Source: Streptomyces alanosinicus | GTDB taxonomy: Bacteria; Actinomycetota; Actinomycetes; Streptomycetales; Streptomycetaceae | Assembly (NCBI RefSeq): GCF_014650595.1 | Contig: NZ_BMVG01000027.1 | Coordinates: forward strand, 1 to 64,000 | Length of the DNA: 64,000 nt | Direction: 5' to 3' | In this document: in pieces, positions 1-8,983 of the stretch | How positions within the stretch are numbered: the stretch's first letter is position 1 | Layout: each line of letters opens with the position of its first letter | Made by a program: the position numbers and the translations under genes | The notes under the pieces: generated by a model | Seen by the model: the letters and a program-made list of their open reading frames with translations, nothing else | The model's database searches: none | What the model was told of the DNA's origin: nothing

Positions 1-744
1 CGGCTCGCAGGCGGTGACCAGCTCCCGCAGCGGATACCGGGCCAGCAGCACATCCACCTCCGGGGCCAGCGCCGCCGCGAGCCGCCAGGCGGCCGGCCGG
101 TCCTCGTCCCGCAGAGCCGCGACCGCCTCCTGGAGGACCGGCCGCTGCGCCTTCGGCACTCCGGCGGCCGCCCGCTCGTACAGCAGCGCGCCCTCCTGAA
201 GGACCAGCCCGGTGTCGATGCCCGCCGGGATCTTGATGCGGGCGTGGTGCCGCCAGGTGGCGACCGGATCGGACCAGGCCTCCACCGTGAAGGTCCAGCG
301 GCCCGACTCGCCCGCGGTGACGGTGGCGCCCCAGCGGTCGGTGCCCGGGGCGAGTTCACGCATCGGCGTCCAGGGGCCGGCCCGGCCGGCCGGATCGCGC
401 AGCACCACGCCCGCCGCGACGGCGTCGTGCCCCTCCCGGAAGACGGTGGCGGACACCTCGAACGCCTCTCCGGTCACCGCTTTGGCGGGCCTGCGCCCGT
501 GCTGGACCACGGGGCGCACATCGAGGACGGGGATGCGGCCGAGGACGGTCCGCGCCGTGGCGGGCTTCGCGGCCTTCTTGGCCGTGGTCTTCGTGGCTGC
601 CGCTTTCTTGGCCGTTGTCTTTTTGGCCGGGGTTTTCTTCGCCGCTGTTTTCTTTGCCGGTTTTTTTCCGGCCGGTTCCGTCTCTGCCGCTGCCGTGGTC
701 TCGCTGCTGGTCGGAGGTGCTGGCGAATGGTGCGTGGCGGGCAT
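1..744 (-). CDS. glgE: alpha-1,4-glucan:maltose-1-phosphate maltosyltransferase GlgE, N-terminal part
   Basis: Partial: 248 N-terminal codons are present and the rest lies beyond base 1. GlgE (GH13_3) extends alpha-glucan using maltose-1-phosphate. The visible protein starts MPATHHSPAPPT, then has a Lys/Ala-rich tract (roughly residues 25-65, repeated AKK/TAKK units). The conserved N-domain follows with GRIPVLDVRP near residue 70, WTFTVEAWSDP and HARIKIPAGID. The ATG is preceded by AGGAG at good spacing. It is divergent from glgP, as in the S. coelicolor glgE1 locus, which supports the call. The catalytic domain is not in the window, so activity cannot be checked. The basic tail resembles histone-H1-like actinobacterial tails; its role is unknown. 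Confidence 0.9.
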   Translation of the reverse strand, partial: MPATHHSPAPPTSSETTAAAETEPAGKKPAKKTAAKKTPAKKTTAKKAAATKTTAKKAAKPATARTVLGRIPVLDVRPVVQHGRRPAKAVTGEAFEVSATVFREGHDAVAAGVVLRDPAGRAGPWTPMRELAPGTDRWGATVTAGESGRWTFTVEAWSDPVATWRHHARIKIPAGIDTGLVLQEGALLYERAAAGVPKAQRPVLQEAVAALRDEDRPAAWRLAAALAPEVDVLLARYPLRELVTACEP

Positions 745-1090
745 GACCGCTCCTGTCCGCGTCAACGTGGGTGTGGGCGGAGGGATGTGGGGAGGTGGGT
801 CCTGCGGAGGTGCTGTGGGACGCCTGTGGGGTCTGTACCGGAGGAGCCTTCCCACCCTGTTCGGGTGGGCAATCCGGAACTTTGTTAACTACTCACGCGT
901 ATGTCCACCCGCAAGACCAGCCGGGTTTTCGGCCCCTCTCTCCAGGTGCCCGGCGATGGCCGGTCCACGCCCCGACACCCCCGTCCGGCAGGTCCCCACC
1001 GACGCCCGGGTAACCACTACCGTCGAGGATGACGACGAGACGTGCGGTGCCTGCCGTACGTCTCACCCCGTAACGCGCCCGAGGTGGAAT
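745..1090. promoter_or_regulatory. divergent glgE/glgP intergenic region
   Basis: This 346-bp gap separates the divergent glgE and glgP starts and must hold both promoters. It contains a 7-bp perfect stem (CCCACCC, 851-857; GGGTGGG, 863-869) and a less GC-rich patch around 872-900. I cannot assign promoter boxes with confidence. An open frame crosses the region in phase with glgP, but its codons look non-coding. Confidence 0.5.
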
Positions 1091-3709
1091 GTGAAGGCGA
1101 TCCGTCGGTTCACCGTCCGTCCCGTTCTCCCCGAACCCCTCCGGCCGCTGAGCGACCTGGCGCGCAATCTGCGCTGGTCCTGGCACGCGGAAACGCGCGA
1201 TCTGTTCCAGTCCGTCGACCCCGAGGCCTGGGCCGCCGCCGAGAGCGACCCGGTGCGGATACTGGGCCGGGTGCGGCCGGCGCGGCTCGCCGAGCTGGCC
1301 GGGGACCGGCGCTTTCTGCGCCGGCTGACCGCGGTCGCCGACGACCTCGACGACTATCTGACCGGCGACCGCTGGTATCAGGCGCAGGCGGACGGCATGC
1401 CCGTCGCCGTCGCCTATTTCTCCCCGGAGTTCGGCATCACGGCCGCGCTGCCCCAGTACTCCGGCGGCCTCGGCATCCTCGCCGGCGACCATCTGAAGGC
1501 CGCCAGCGACCTGGGCGTACCCCTGATCGGTGTCGGTCTCCTCTACCGTCACGGCTACTTCCGCCAGACCCTGTCCCGCGACGGCTGGCAGCAGGAGCAC
1601 TACCCGGTGCTCGACCCCAACGAGCTGCCGCTCACCCAGCTGAAGGAGGCCGACGGCGCCCCGGCGCGGCTCTCGCTCGCCCTGCCCGGCGGCCGGGCGC
1701 TGCACGCCCGGATCTGGCTGGCCCAGGTCGGCCGGGTGCCGCTGCTGCTGCTCGACTCGGACGTGGAGGAGAACGACCTCGGCGAGCGCGGGGTGACCGA
1801 CCGGCTCTACGGCGGCGGCAGCGAGCACCGGCTGCTGCAGGAGATGCTGCTCGGCATAGGAGGTGTGCGGGCCGTGCGGACGTACTGCCGGCTCACCGGG
1901 CACCCGCGGCCGGAGGTGTTCCACACCAACGAGGGGCACGCGGGCTTCCTCGGTCTGGAGCGGATCGCGGAACTGTGCGCGGACGGGCTGGACTTCGACC
2001 CGGCGCTCCAGGCCGTGCGCGGCGGCACGGTGTTCACCACGCACACCCCGGTCCCGGCCGGCATCGACCGCTTCGACCGGGAGCTGGTCGCCCGGCACTT
2101 CGGGGCGGACGCGGAGCTTCCCGGCATCGAGGTCGACCGGGTGCTGCGGCTCGGCATGGAGACCTACCCGGGCGGCGAGCCGAACCTGTTCAACATGGCC
2201 GTGATGGGGCTCCGGCTGGCCCAGCGGGCCAACGGGGTGTCGCTGCTGCACGGACAGGTCAGCCGGGAGATGTTCGCGGGACTGTGGCCGGGATTCGACG
2301 CCGAGGAGGTGCCGATCACCTCCGTGACCAACGGGGTGCACGCGCCGACCTGGGTCGCCCCCGAGGTGCTGCGGCTCGGCGCCCGGCAGGTCGGCCCCGC
2401 GCGGGCCGAGGACGCGCTGACCGTCGGCGGCTCCGAGCGCTGGGACTCGGTCGCCGAGATCGCGGACCAGGAGATCTGGGAGCTGCGCCGCACCCTGCGC
2501 GAACAGCTGGTGCTGGAGGTACGGGAGCGGCTGCGCGCCTCCTGGCGGCAACGCGGCGCGGGGAACGCCGAGTTGGGGTGGATCGAGGGGGTCCTCGATG
2601 CGGACGTCCTGACGATCGGGTTCGCCCGCCGCGTGCCGTCGTACAAGCGCCTGACCCTGATGCTGCGCGACCGCGACCGCCTGATGGAGCTCCTGCTCCA
2701 CCCGGAACGCCCGATCCAGATCGTCGTCGCGGGCAAGGCGCATCCGGCGGACGACAGCGGCAAGCGGCTCGTCCAGGAGCTGGTCCGCTTCGCCGACGAC
2801 CCACGGGTGCGCCACCGCGTCGTCTTCCTGCCCGACTACGGCATGGCGATGGCGCAGAAGCTCTATCCCGGCTGCGACGTCTGGCTGAACAACCCGCTGC
2901 GGCCGCTGGAGGCCTGCGGTACGAGCGGGATGAAGGCGGCGCTGAACGGCTGTCTGAACCTCTCCGTCCTGGACGGCTGGTGGAACGAATGGTTCCAGCC
3001 GGACTTCGGCTGGGCCATCCCGACGGCGGACGGCGCGGGCACGGACCCGGACCGCCGCGACGACATCGAAGCGGCGGCCCTCTACGACCTCCTCGAACAG
3101 CGCATCACCCCCCGCTTCTACGAACGCGGACGCGCCGGGCTGCCCGACCGCTGGATCCAGATGGTCCGTCAGACCCTCACCCTGCTCGGCCCCAAGGTGC
3201 TGGCCGGCCGTATGGTCCGCGAGTACGTCGAGCGCCTCTACGTCCCCGCCGCCCAGGCACACCGGGCGCTGACCGCCGACGCGGCCCGGGAACTGGCCGA
3301 GTGGAAGGCACGGGTGCGCGCGGCCTGGCCCCAGGTGAGCGTCGACCACGTCGAGACGACGGCGACGACGGCCACCGCGGAGCTGGGCACGACGGTGGGC
3401 CTGCGGGTCCGGGTCGGCCTCGGTGAGCTCACCCCCGACGACGTGGAGGTCCAGGCGGTCTCCGGCCGGGTGGACGCCGCGGACCGCATCACGGATGCGA
3501 CGGTGGTCCCGCTGAAGCCGGCCGGCGCCCCGGACCTGGAGGGCCGGCTGGTGTACGAGGGCCCCCTCGCCCTGGACCGCACCGGCCCCTACGGCTACAC
3601 GGTCCGCATCCTCCCCGCCCACCGTCTCCTCGCCTCCGGCGCGGAACCGGGCCTGGTGGCGATGCCCTCGCAGGACGTGGCGGAGGGGGCGGGGGTGCTG
3701 CTGCGCTGA
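1091..3709 (+). CDS. glgP: alpha-glucan (maltodextrin/glycogen) phosphorylase, GT35
   Basis: 872 aa. It releases glucose-1-phosphate from the non-reducing ends of alpha-1,4-glucans using pyridoxal phosphate. The N-terminal domain VKAIRRFTVRPVLPEPL is typical of the actinobacterial long GlgP group. AYFSPEFGI, the HTNEGHAGF motif near residue 278 and the PLP-site motif GTSGMKAALNG (Lys about 615) are all intact. GTG at 1091 is chosen because the conserved domain begins there and GAGGTGG lies upstream; the same frame stays open back to 212, but that part has no family similarity. The neighbouring glgE links it to glycogen/alpha-glucan turnover. Confidence 0.92.
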   Translation: MKAIRRFTVRPVLPEPLRPLSDLARNLRWSWHAETRDLFQSVDPEAWAAAESDPVRILGRVRPARLAELAGDRRFLRRLTAVADDLDDYLTGDRWYQAQADGMPVAVAYFSPEFGITAALPQYSGGLGILAGDHLKAASDLGVPLIGVGLLYRHGYFRQTLSRDGWQQEHYPVLDPNELPLTQLKEADGAPARLSLALPGGRALHARIWLAQVGRVPLLLLDSDVEENDLGERGVTDRLYGGGSEHRLLQEMLLGIGGVRAVRTYCRLTGHPRPEVFHTNEGHAGFLGLERIAELCADGLDFDPALQAVRGGTVFTTHTPVPAGIDRFDRELVARHFGADAELPGIEVDRVLRLGMETYPGGEPNLFNMAVMGLRLAQRANGVSLLHGQVSREMFAGLWPGFDAEEVPITSVTNGVHAPTWVAPEVLRLGARQVGPARAEDALTVGGSERWDSVAEIADQEIWELRRTLREQLVLEVRERLRASWRQRGAGNAELGWIEGVLDADVLTIGFARRVPSYKRLTLMLRDRDRLMELLLHPERPIQIVVAGKAHPADDSGKRLVQELVRFADDPRVRHRVVFLPDYGMAMAQKLYPGCDVWLNNPLRPLEACGTSGMKAALNGCLNLSVLDGWWNEWFQPDFGWAIPTADGAGTDPDRRDDIEAAALYDLLEQRITPRFYERGRAGLPDRWIQMVRQTLTLLGPKVLAGRMVREYVERLYVPAAQAHRALTADAARELAEWKARVRAAWPQVSVDHVETTATTATAELGTTVGLRVRVGLGELTPDDVEVQAVSGRVDAADRITDATVVPLKPAGAPDLEGRLVYEGPLALDRTGPYGYTVRILPAHRLLASGAEPGLVAMPSQDVAEGAGVLLR

Positions 3710-3732
3710 GCGGTGCGGGACCCGCCGGGCGG

Positions 3733-4089
3733 CTACGGAATGAGCGGACGCATGCCCGAGCAGTCGTCCCCGCCCGACGGGTCCGGGGCGTAGAGCCAGT
3801 AGACGCCGGCCAGCAGGAGCAGTGCCGCAAGGACCGAGAGTGCCGCCGACGCGGCTGTGATGCCGCGTCGTTCGGCGCGGGGCAGGGTGGCGAACGCCAG
3901 CAGGGCGCCGAGGGCGCAGGCGAGGCCGGTCCACGAGGTGACGTACATGCGCGTCGACGGGCCCAGGTAGCGGCAGTGCTGGAAGGTGTCGGAGTCCCAG
4001 GCGACGCGGGCGACGAGCAGCGCGACGGAGGCGGCCGTCTGCAGCGGGACGAGCAGTGCTCTGCGGGTCATGGGTGGGTTTTCGGTCAT
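3733..4089 (-). CDS. small membrane protein of unknown function
   Basis: 118 aa, not assigned to a named family. It has an N-terminal hydrophobic helix (about 10-28), a second helix near 48-66 and a third near 80-98, which suggests three membrane spans with a short Cys-containing C-terminal tail. Its ATG overlaps the stop of the upstream DUF1990 gene by ATGA, so the two are probably translationally coupled and co-transcribed. No catalytic motif is visible. Confidence 0.7.
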   Translation of the reverse strand: MTENPPMTRRALLVPLQTAASVALLVARVAWDSDTFQHCRYLGPSTRMYVTSWTGLACALGALLAFATLPRAERRGITAASAALSVLAALLLLAGVYWLYAPDPSGGDDCSGMRPLIP

Positions 4090-4607
4090 TCCTCGGACAG
4101 TCCCTCGCACAGCTTGCGCAGGACCGCACCGCAGCGGCGGGCGTACGCGTGCTGCAGGCCGCGGGTGGCCGGGCCGCCGGCCCGGGCGTACCACTTGGCT
4201 CCCTTGCTGAAGGCCGCGACCGTCAGCCACACCGTGCCGTCCCCGGTGCGGTCGACCAGGAAGGCCTCCTCGCCGCACTCGGGGTGGCCTTCGAGGGTGC
4301 CGTAGGCCCAGCCGGCCCGGCGGGGTTCCTCGGTGGTCCAGATGATGCGGCAGGGGGCCTTGATGACTCCCGCGAGGGTGACCGTGACGTCGACGTCGGG
4401 TGCCGCGCGGTCGGCGCCGGCGTCGATGCCCACGCCGAGGGCGCGGTGCATCTCCCAGGTGAGGACCGCGTCGGCGGCCCGGTGGAAGAGTTTTTGTCCC
4501 TCGCCGAGGCGGGTGCGGACGAGCAGGGGATGGAAGCCGGGCGGGCAGTACGTCAGGTCGTCGCGGGTCGCGCCGACCGGCTCGTAGGTGAAGGGCGCCG
4601 AGGACAT
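4086..4607 (-). CDS. DUF1990 family protein
   Basis: 173 aa, the full length of the DUF1990 (YndJ-like C-terminal) family of unknown biochemistry. Family hallmarks include FTYEPVGAT at the start, GFHPLLVRTRLGEG, the AADAVLTWEMHR segment, and WAYGTLEGHPECGEEAF, followed by WLTVAAFSKGAKWYAR. No signal peptide is seen, so it is probably cytoplasmic. It is followed with a 4-bp overlap by a small membrane protein. A strong hairpin just upstream separates it from the M4 protease transcript. Function is unassigned. Confidence 0.85.
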   Translation of the reverse strand: MSSAPFTYEPVGATRDDLTYCPPGFHPLLVRTRLGEGQKLFHRAADAVLTWEMHRALGVGIDAGADRAAPDVDVTVTLAGVIKAPCRIIWTTEEPRRAGWAYGTLEGHPECGEEAFLVDRTGDGTVWLTVAAFSKGAKWYARAGGPATRGLQHAYARRCGAVLRKLCEGLSEE

Positions 4608-4621
4608 GGGTCACAAGGGTA

Positions 4622-4659
4622 GGGCGGCACCCGGGACGATTTCCGTCCGGGTGCCGCCC
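4622..4659 (-). terminator. hairpin terminator downstream of the first M4 protease
   Basis: A 13-bp perfect inverted repeat (GGGCGGCACCCGG at 4622-4634 with CCGGGTGCCGCCC at 4647-4659) lies 19 bp after the protease stop and before the DUF1990 start. It is placed as an intrinsic terminator of the GC-rich Streptomyces type, without a clear U-tract. Confidence 0.75.
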
Positions 4660-4678
4660 GGTGTCACCTTCGGGTGCG

Positions 4679-6337
4679 TCAGCTGACGTTGACGGCGGAC
4701 CAGGCCGCCGCCACCGTCTTGTACTCGGTGCTGCCGGCGCCGTACAGGTCCGAGGCCGCCTTCAGGGTGCCCGAGCGGGCGTCCGAGTAGTCGGTGGTGG
4801 ACGTGAAGTACGTGGTCAGCGCCTTGTACCAGATCTGCAGCGCCTTGTCCCGGCCGATGCCGGTGACCTTGGAGCCGTCGGACGTGGGCGAGTCGTAGCT
4901 CACGCCGTTGATCGTCTTCGCGCCGCTGCCCTCCGACAGCAGGTAGAAGAAGTGGTTCGCCACGCCCGAGGAGTAGTGGACGTCCAGGTCGCCGACGGAG
5001 GAGGACCAGGAGTCGGCCGAGCTGCCGTCCTTGCTGGGCTTGTCCATGTAGCGCAGCGGGGTGCCGTCGCCGTTGATGTTGATCTTCTCGCCGATGAGGT
5101 AGTCGCCCTTGTCGGACGCGTTGTTGGCGAAGAACTCCACACCGGTGCCCATGATGTCGCTGGTGGCCTCGTTCAGGCCGCCGGACTCACCGCTGTAGTC
5201 CAGGCCCGCGGTGTTGGCGGTGACGCCGTGGCTCATCTCGTGGCCGGCCACGTCCAGCGAGGTCAGCGGGTCCTTGTTGCCCTCGCCGTCGCCGTAGGTC
5301 ATGCAGAAGCAGCTGTCGTCCCAGAAGGCGTTGACGTAGCTGCTGCCGTAGTGGACGCGGGAGTAGGCGCCGACACCGTCGTTCTTGATGCCGCTGCGGC
5401 CGAAGACGCTCTTGTAGAAGTCCCAGGTCTCCTGCGCGCCGTAGGCGGCGTCGGCGGCGGCCGTCTGGTCGCTGGCGGAGGTGGAGGCGGTGCCCGTGCC
5501 GAAGGTGTTGGTCGAGCTGCTGACCAGGGTGCCCTTGCCGGACGTCTTGCGGGCCAGGCTGTACGTCTTGTGACCGCCGCGGGAGGCGTCGGTCAGGTTG
5601 TACGAGGAGCCCGACTGGGTGGTGGTGAGGCTGACGGTGCCCGAGTACAGCGTCTTGCCGGTGCCGGTCGCGTTCTCGATGCCCTGGTACTGGAAGAGCT
5701 TCTTGCCGGTGGCGGCGTCGGTGATGACGTGCAGCTGGTTCGGGGTGCCGTCGTCCTGGAGGCCGCCGACGACCGTCTCGTAGGCGAGGACGGGCGTGCC
5801 GGAGCCGGCCCAGATCACCTTGCGGGCGCCGTTCGCGGCGGACTTGGCGGAGCCGAGGGTCCGGGCGGCGGAGACCGCCTGCTGCGCGGCCTTGGCGGCG
5901 GTGATCTGCGGCTTGAGCGAGGCCACCTTGATGGTCGCCTTGGTCGCCTTGGTGACGCCCTCGGTCTTGCCGGACTTGGCGGTGTGGACGACGAGGTCGC
6001 CGCCGAGCACCGGCAGGCCCGCGTAGGTGCGCTCGTAGCGGGTGTGGACGGTGCCGTCGGTGTCTCTGACGACGTCCTTGACGACCAGCTTCTCCTTGGC
6101 GCCGAGGCCTATGTGCTGCGCCGTCGCGGAGGCGTCGGCCTCCGCCTTCTGTATGAGGGAGGTGCGGGCGGCGGCGGAGAGCGAGGTCGGGGCGGCGGCC
6201 AGGGGTTCGGCGGCGGCACCGGCCGGGGTCTGGGCGGAGGCGCTGGTGGCCAGACCGGTGGAGATGAGGGCTCCGGCGGCAACGGCGGTGGCGATGGCCA
6301 GAGTGGTGCGCTTGTGACGCGCATAGAGGGGGCTCAC
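4679..6337 (-). CDS. secreted M4 (thermolysin-family) metalloprotease
   Basis: 552 aa preproenzyme. Order: signal peptide (about 1-35, ending SASA-QT), FTP/PepSY-type propeptide with SLGAKEKLVVKDV-like motifs, then the M4 catalytic domain. The zinc site is HEMSH with the first His at residue 366, followed by GGLNEATSDI carrying the third ligand Glu. The conserved DVHYSSGVANHFFYLL segment includes the active-site histidine region. GTG start with AGAAGGAG five bases upstream. It lacks the C-terminal P-domain of its neighbour at 6576. The two are tandem paralogues with long identical stretches, so they arose by duplication. Secreted to digest extracellular protein. Confidence 0.93.
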   Translation of the reverse strand: MSPLYARHKRTTLAIATAVAAGALISTGLATSASAQTPAGAAAEPLAAAPTSLSAAARTSLIQKAEADASATAQHIGLGAKEKLVVKDVVRDTDGTVHTRYERTYAGLPVLGGDLVVHTAKSGKTEGVTKATKATIKVASLKPQITAAKAAQQAVSAARTLGSAKSAANGARKVIWAGSGTPVLAYETVVGGLQDDGTPNQLHVITDAATGKKLFQYQGIENATGTGKTLYSGTVSLTTTQSGSSYNLTDASRGGHKTYSLARKTSGKGTLVSSSTNTFGTGTASTSASDQTAAADAAYGAQETWDFYKSVFGRSGIKNDGVGAYSRVHYGSSYVNAFWDDSCFCMTYGDGEGNKDPLTSLDVAGHEMSHGVTANTAGLDYSGESGGLNEATSDIMGTGVEFFANNASDKGDYLIGEKININGDGTPLRYMDKPSKDGSSADSWSSSVGDLDVHYSSGVANHFFYLLSEGSGAKTINGVSYDSPTSDGSKVTGIGRDKALQIWYKALTTYFTSTTDYSDARSGTLKAASDLYGAGSTEYKTVAAAWSAVNVS

Positions 6338-6510
6338 GCAAGCTCCTTCTCGTGGGGGAGTCCGGTCAGCGTGGGGATACTGGCCGGAGTTGTGTGGTGA
6401 AGCTCAGCGGCGGGTGAAGGAAGGGTGACATCAGGGGCGCGTACATGTCAGGGCCCTGAAGTGATGTTGGCCGAAAACCGACTGACCGAGAAACGTTGCA
6501 GGTGTGTTAA

Positions 6511-6551
6511 CGGGCGCCGCCCGAGGGTGCCGCACCCTCGGACGACGCCCG
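6511..6551 (-). terminator. hairpin terminator downstream of the second M4 protease
   Basis: Nested inverted repeat: CCGAGGGTG (6521-6529) pairs with CACCCTCGG (6533-6541), and the flanking GGGCG/CGCCC can extend the stem. It begins 25 bp after the stop codon of the P-domain protease and precedes the promoter region of the other protease. Confidence 0.65.
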
Positions 6552-6575
6552 GTTTCCGGGCTTGTTGCGGATGAT

Positions 6576-8630
6576 TTACGGGAACGTCAGCTTCCATCCG
6601 TTGATCGTTCCGGTGTCGTACGTGGCCTGATCCTGCACCTTCAACTTCCAGGTGCCGTTGGCCTGTTCGGTGGCGGCGTTGACCGTGAAGGTCTGCTTGA
6701 CGTTGTCCGCCGAGTCCGAGGAGCTGAAGTTCTTCAGCCGGTACGTCTTGCCCGACGGGCCGACGAGGTCGATCACCAGGTCACCGCGCCAGGTGTGGGT
6801 GATGTCGACGCCCACCTGAAGGTTGCTCGGCGCGTTGCCGGTTCGGCCGGAGACCGTGATGGGCGAGGTGACGGCGGGCCCGTTGTCCGGGATGGCCACC
6901 TGGGTGTTGCTCTCGTACGTCGAACCGGTGTCGCCGCCGCCGGAGCGCGCGCCGACCGCCACCCCCGCCCACGCGTCCTGCACCGCCTTGTACTCGGCGC
7001 TGGAGGTGCCGTACAGCTCGCCGGCCGCCGCGAGGGTGCCGGTGCGGGCGGCGGCGTAGTCGGTGGTGGAGGTGAACTTGGTGGTCAGCGCCTTGTACCA
7101 GATCTGCAGCGCCTTGTCCCGGCCGATGCCGGTGACCGGAAGTCCGTCCGCCGTCGGCGAGTCGTAGCTGACGCCGTTGATCGTCTTGGCGCCGCTGCCC
7201 TCGCTCAGCAGATAGAAGAAGTGGTTGGCGACGCCCGAGGAGTAGTGCACGTCGAGGCCGCCGACGCCCGAGTACCAGGAGTCGGCCGAGCTGCCGTCCT
7301 TGCTGGGCTTGTCCATGTAGCGCAGCGGGGTGCCGTCGCCGTTGATGTTGATCTTCTCGCCGATGAGGTAGTCACCGACGTCCTTGCTGTTGTTGGCGTA
7401 GAACTCCACGCCGGTGCCCATGATGTCGCTGGTGGCCTCGTTCAGGCCGCCGGACTCGTCGCTGTAGTCCAGGCCCGCGGTGTTGGATGTGACGCCGTGG
7501 CTCATCTCGTGGCCGGCCACGTCCAGCGAGGTCAGCGGGTCGTTGTTGCCCGATCCGTCGCCGTACGTCATGCAGAAGCAGCCGTCGTCCCAGAAGGCGT
7601 TGACGTACGCGTTGCCGTAGTGCACGCGGGAGTAGGCGCCGACGCCGTCGTTCCTGATGCCGCTGCGGCCGAAGGTGTTCTTGTAGAAGTCCCAGGTCTC
7701 CTGCGCGCCGTAGTGGGCGTCCGCGCCCGCGGTCGCGGCGTTCGACGTGGTGCCGTTGCCCCAGGTGTCGTTGGACTGCGAGAACAGCGTCCCGGTGCCG
7801 GAGGAGCCGTGGTTGAGGTTGTACGTCTTGTGGCCGCCGCGCGCCCCGTCGGTCAGCGTGTACGTCGAACCCGACTGGGTCGTGGTCAGGTTCACCTGCC
7901 CGCTGTACTGGGTGTTGCCGACGCCGGTCTCGATGCCCTGGTACTCGTAGAGCTTCTTGCCGGTGGCGGCGTCGGTGATGACGTGCAGCTGGTTCGGGGT
8001 GCCGTCGTCCTGGAGGCCGCCGACGACCGTCTCGTAGGCGAGGACGGGCTTTCCGCTCGCCGCCCAGATGACCTTGCGGACGGAGTCGGCCGCGGACCTG
8101 CTGCCGCCGCGCGCCTTGGCCCGCTGGACGGCCTGCTTCTCGGCAGCGGCCTTCGAGACGGCCGGGGTGAGGCCGGAGACCTTCACCGTGGCGCGGGTGG
8201 CCTTGATGACGTCCATGGTCTTGCCCGAGGCGGAGGTGTCCACGACGAGGTCGCCGCCGAGCACCGGCAGGCCGGCGTAGGTGCGCTCGTAGCGGGTGTG
8301 GACGGTGCCGTCGGCGTCCTTGAGGACGTCCTTGACGACCAGTTTCTCCTTGGCGCCGAGGCCCAGTGAGCGGGCGGTGGCGGCCTTCGTGGCGTCGGCG
8401 TGGCGTATCAGCTCGACGCGCTGCGAGGGCGTCAGCCCGACCGCGACATGGGCCGCGTTCACCTTGGCCGGCTGCGGCTTCGCCGGTGCGGCGCTGGCTG
8501 CGCCCGACTGGACGGCGGCGGCGATCAGGGCGGCGACACCGGCGAGGGCGACGGTGGCGGTGCGGTGGTGCCCCGTGGGGCGCTGCGCTGTGTGGGAGGT
8601 GCGTCTGCGAGAGGAACTGCTTCTCAACAC
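6576..8630 (-). CDS. secreted M4 metalloprotease with C-terminal P/homoB domain
   Basis: 684 aa. Signal peptide (about 1-48, ending ASAAPAK), propeptide (FTP/PepSY), M4 catalytic domain with HEMSH starting at residue 374 and GGLNEATSDIMG, then a short Gly/Ser linker and a proprotein-convertase P-domain of about 110 aa (VAIPDNGPAVTSPI, THTWRGDLVIDLVGPSG, GTINGWKLTF). The GTG start has AAGGAG only three bases away; the adjacent TTG is an alternative. P-domains in bacterial proteases usually assist folding or substrate binding. Adjacent paralogue at 4679. Confidence 0.93.
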   Translation of the reverse strand: MLRSSSSRRRTSHTAQRPTGHHRTATVALAGVAALIAAAVQSGAASAAPAKPQPAKVNAAHVAVGLTPSQRVELIRHADATKAATARSLGLGAKEKLVVKDVLKDADGTVHTRYERTYAGLPVLGGDLVVDTSASGKTMDVIKATRATVKVSGLTPAVSKAAAEKQAVQRAKARGGSRSAADSVRKVIWAASGKPVLAYETVVGGLQDDGTPNQLHVITDAATGKKLYEYQGIETGVGNTQYSGQVNLTTTQSGSTYTLTDGARGGHKTYNLNHGSSGTGTLFSQSNDTWGNGTTSNAATAGADAHYGAQETWDFYKNTFGRSGIRNDGVGAYSRVHYGNAYVNAFWDDGCFCMTYGDGSGNNDPLTSLDVAGHEMSHGVTSNTAGLDYSDESGGLNEATSDIMGTGVEFYANNSKDVGDYLIGEKININGDGTPLRYMDKPSKDGSSADSWYSGVGGLDVHYSSGVANHFFYLLSEGSGAKTINGVSYDSPTADGLPVTGIGRDKALQIWYKALTTKFTSTTDYAAARTGTLAAAGELYGTSSAEYKAVQDAWAGVAVGARSGGGDTGSTYESNTQVAIPDNGPAVTSPITVSGRTGNAPSNLQVGVDITHTWRGDLVIDLVGPSGKTYRLKNFSSSDSADNVKQTFTVNAATEQANGTWKLKVQDQATYDTGTINGWKLTFP

Positions 8631-8983
8631 TGACTCCTTCTGCGTGACCGCGGGTCGCGCGGCCAGGGGAGACCGGACGGTGGGTTGGGACGTCCGGGCA
8701 GAACAGGGCGTTACGCGGAACCACGTGCAGGCCGCTCATCGACAGCGGATGGGTCTGTGGGGTTGCTGTGAGTCGGCCTGGGAAGAGTGACAGGGGATCA
8801 GCACGCCTGTCAGGACCGCGTCACAAACTTGGCCGGAAATGCTCCGTTGACCGGATGTTCACGTTCGATATGCGAACCGCTCACCGGGGGAGAGGGTGCG
8901 GTCACCGGGGCGGCGGACCGGGACGACGGTCCCGCCACCAGTCGTACACGGGGGCGCGGTTGTCTGGTTCCGGGCGCCGCGGG
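8631..8983. other. intergenic region between the ABC exporter and the P-domain protease
   Basis: This 353-bp gap should hold the promoter of the leftward protease and the end of the leftward ABC operon. The only structure I see is a short inverted repeat GTTCG-N5-CGAAC (8863-8877), which could be a protein-binding site but is short enough to occur by chance. No ORF with convincing codon pattern is present. Confidence 0.4.

Noticed and set aside
870..905. ECF-type promoter (GGAAC...) before glgP
   Set aside because: GGAAC is present but no clear -10 partner at proper spacing; not strong enough to report as a promoter.
212..1090. N-terminal extension of glgP
   Set aside because: The frame is open by chance antisense to glgE; conserved GlgP sequence and an RBS begin at 1091.
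893..4129. 1078-codon minus-strand open frame over glgP
   Set aside because: GC-rich shadow frame of glgP: no family motifs, and it runs across the divergent promoter and into the next gene.
4661..6400. Plus-strand long frame antisense to the M4 protease
   Set aside because: Composition-driven shadow full of Gly/Val/Ala repeats, with no start site and no homology pattern.
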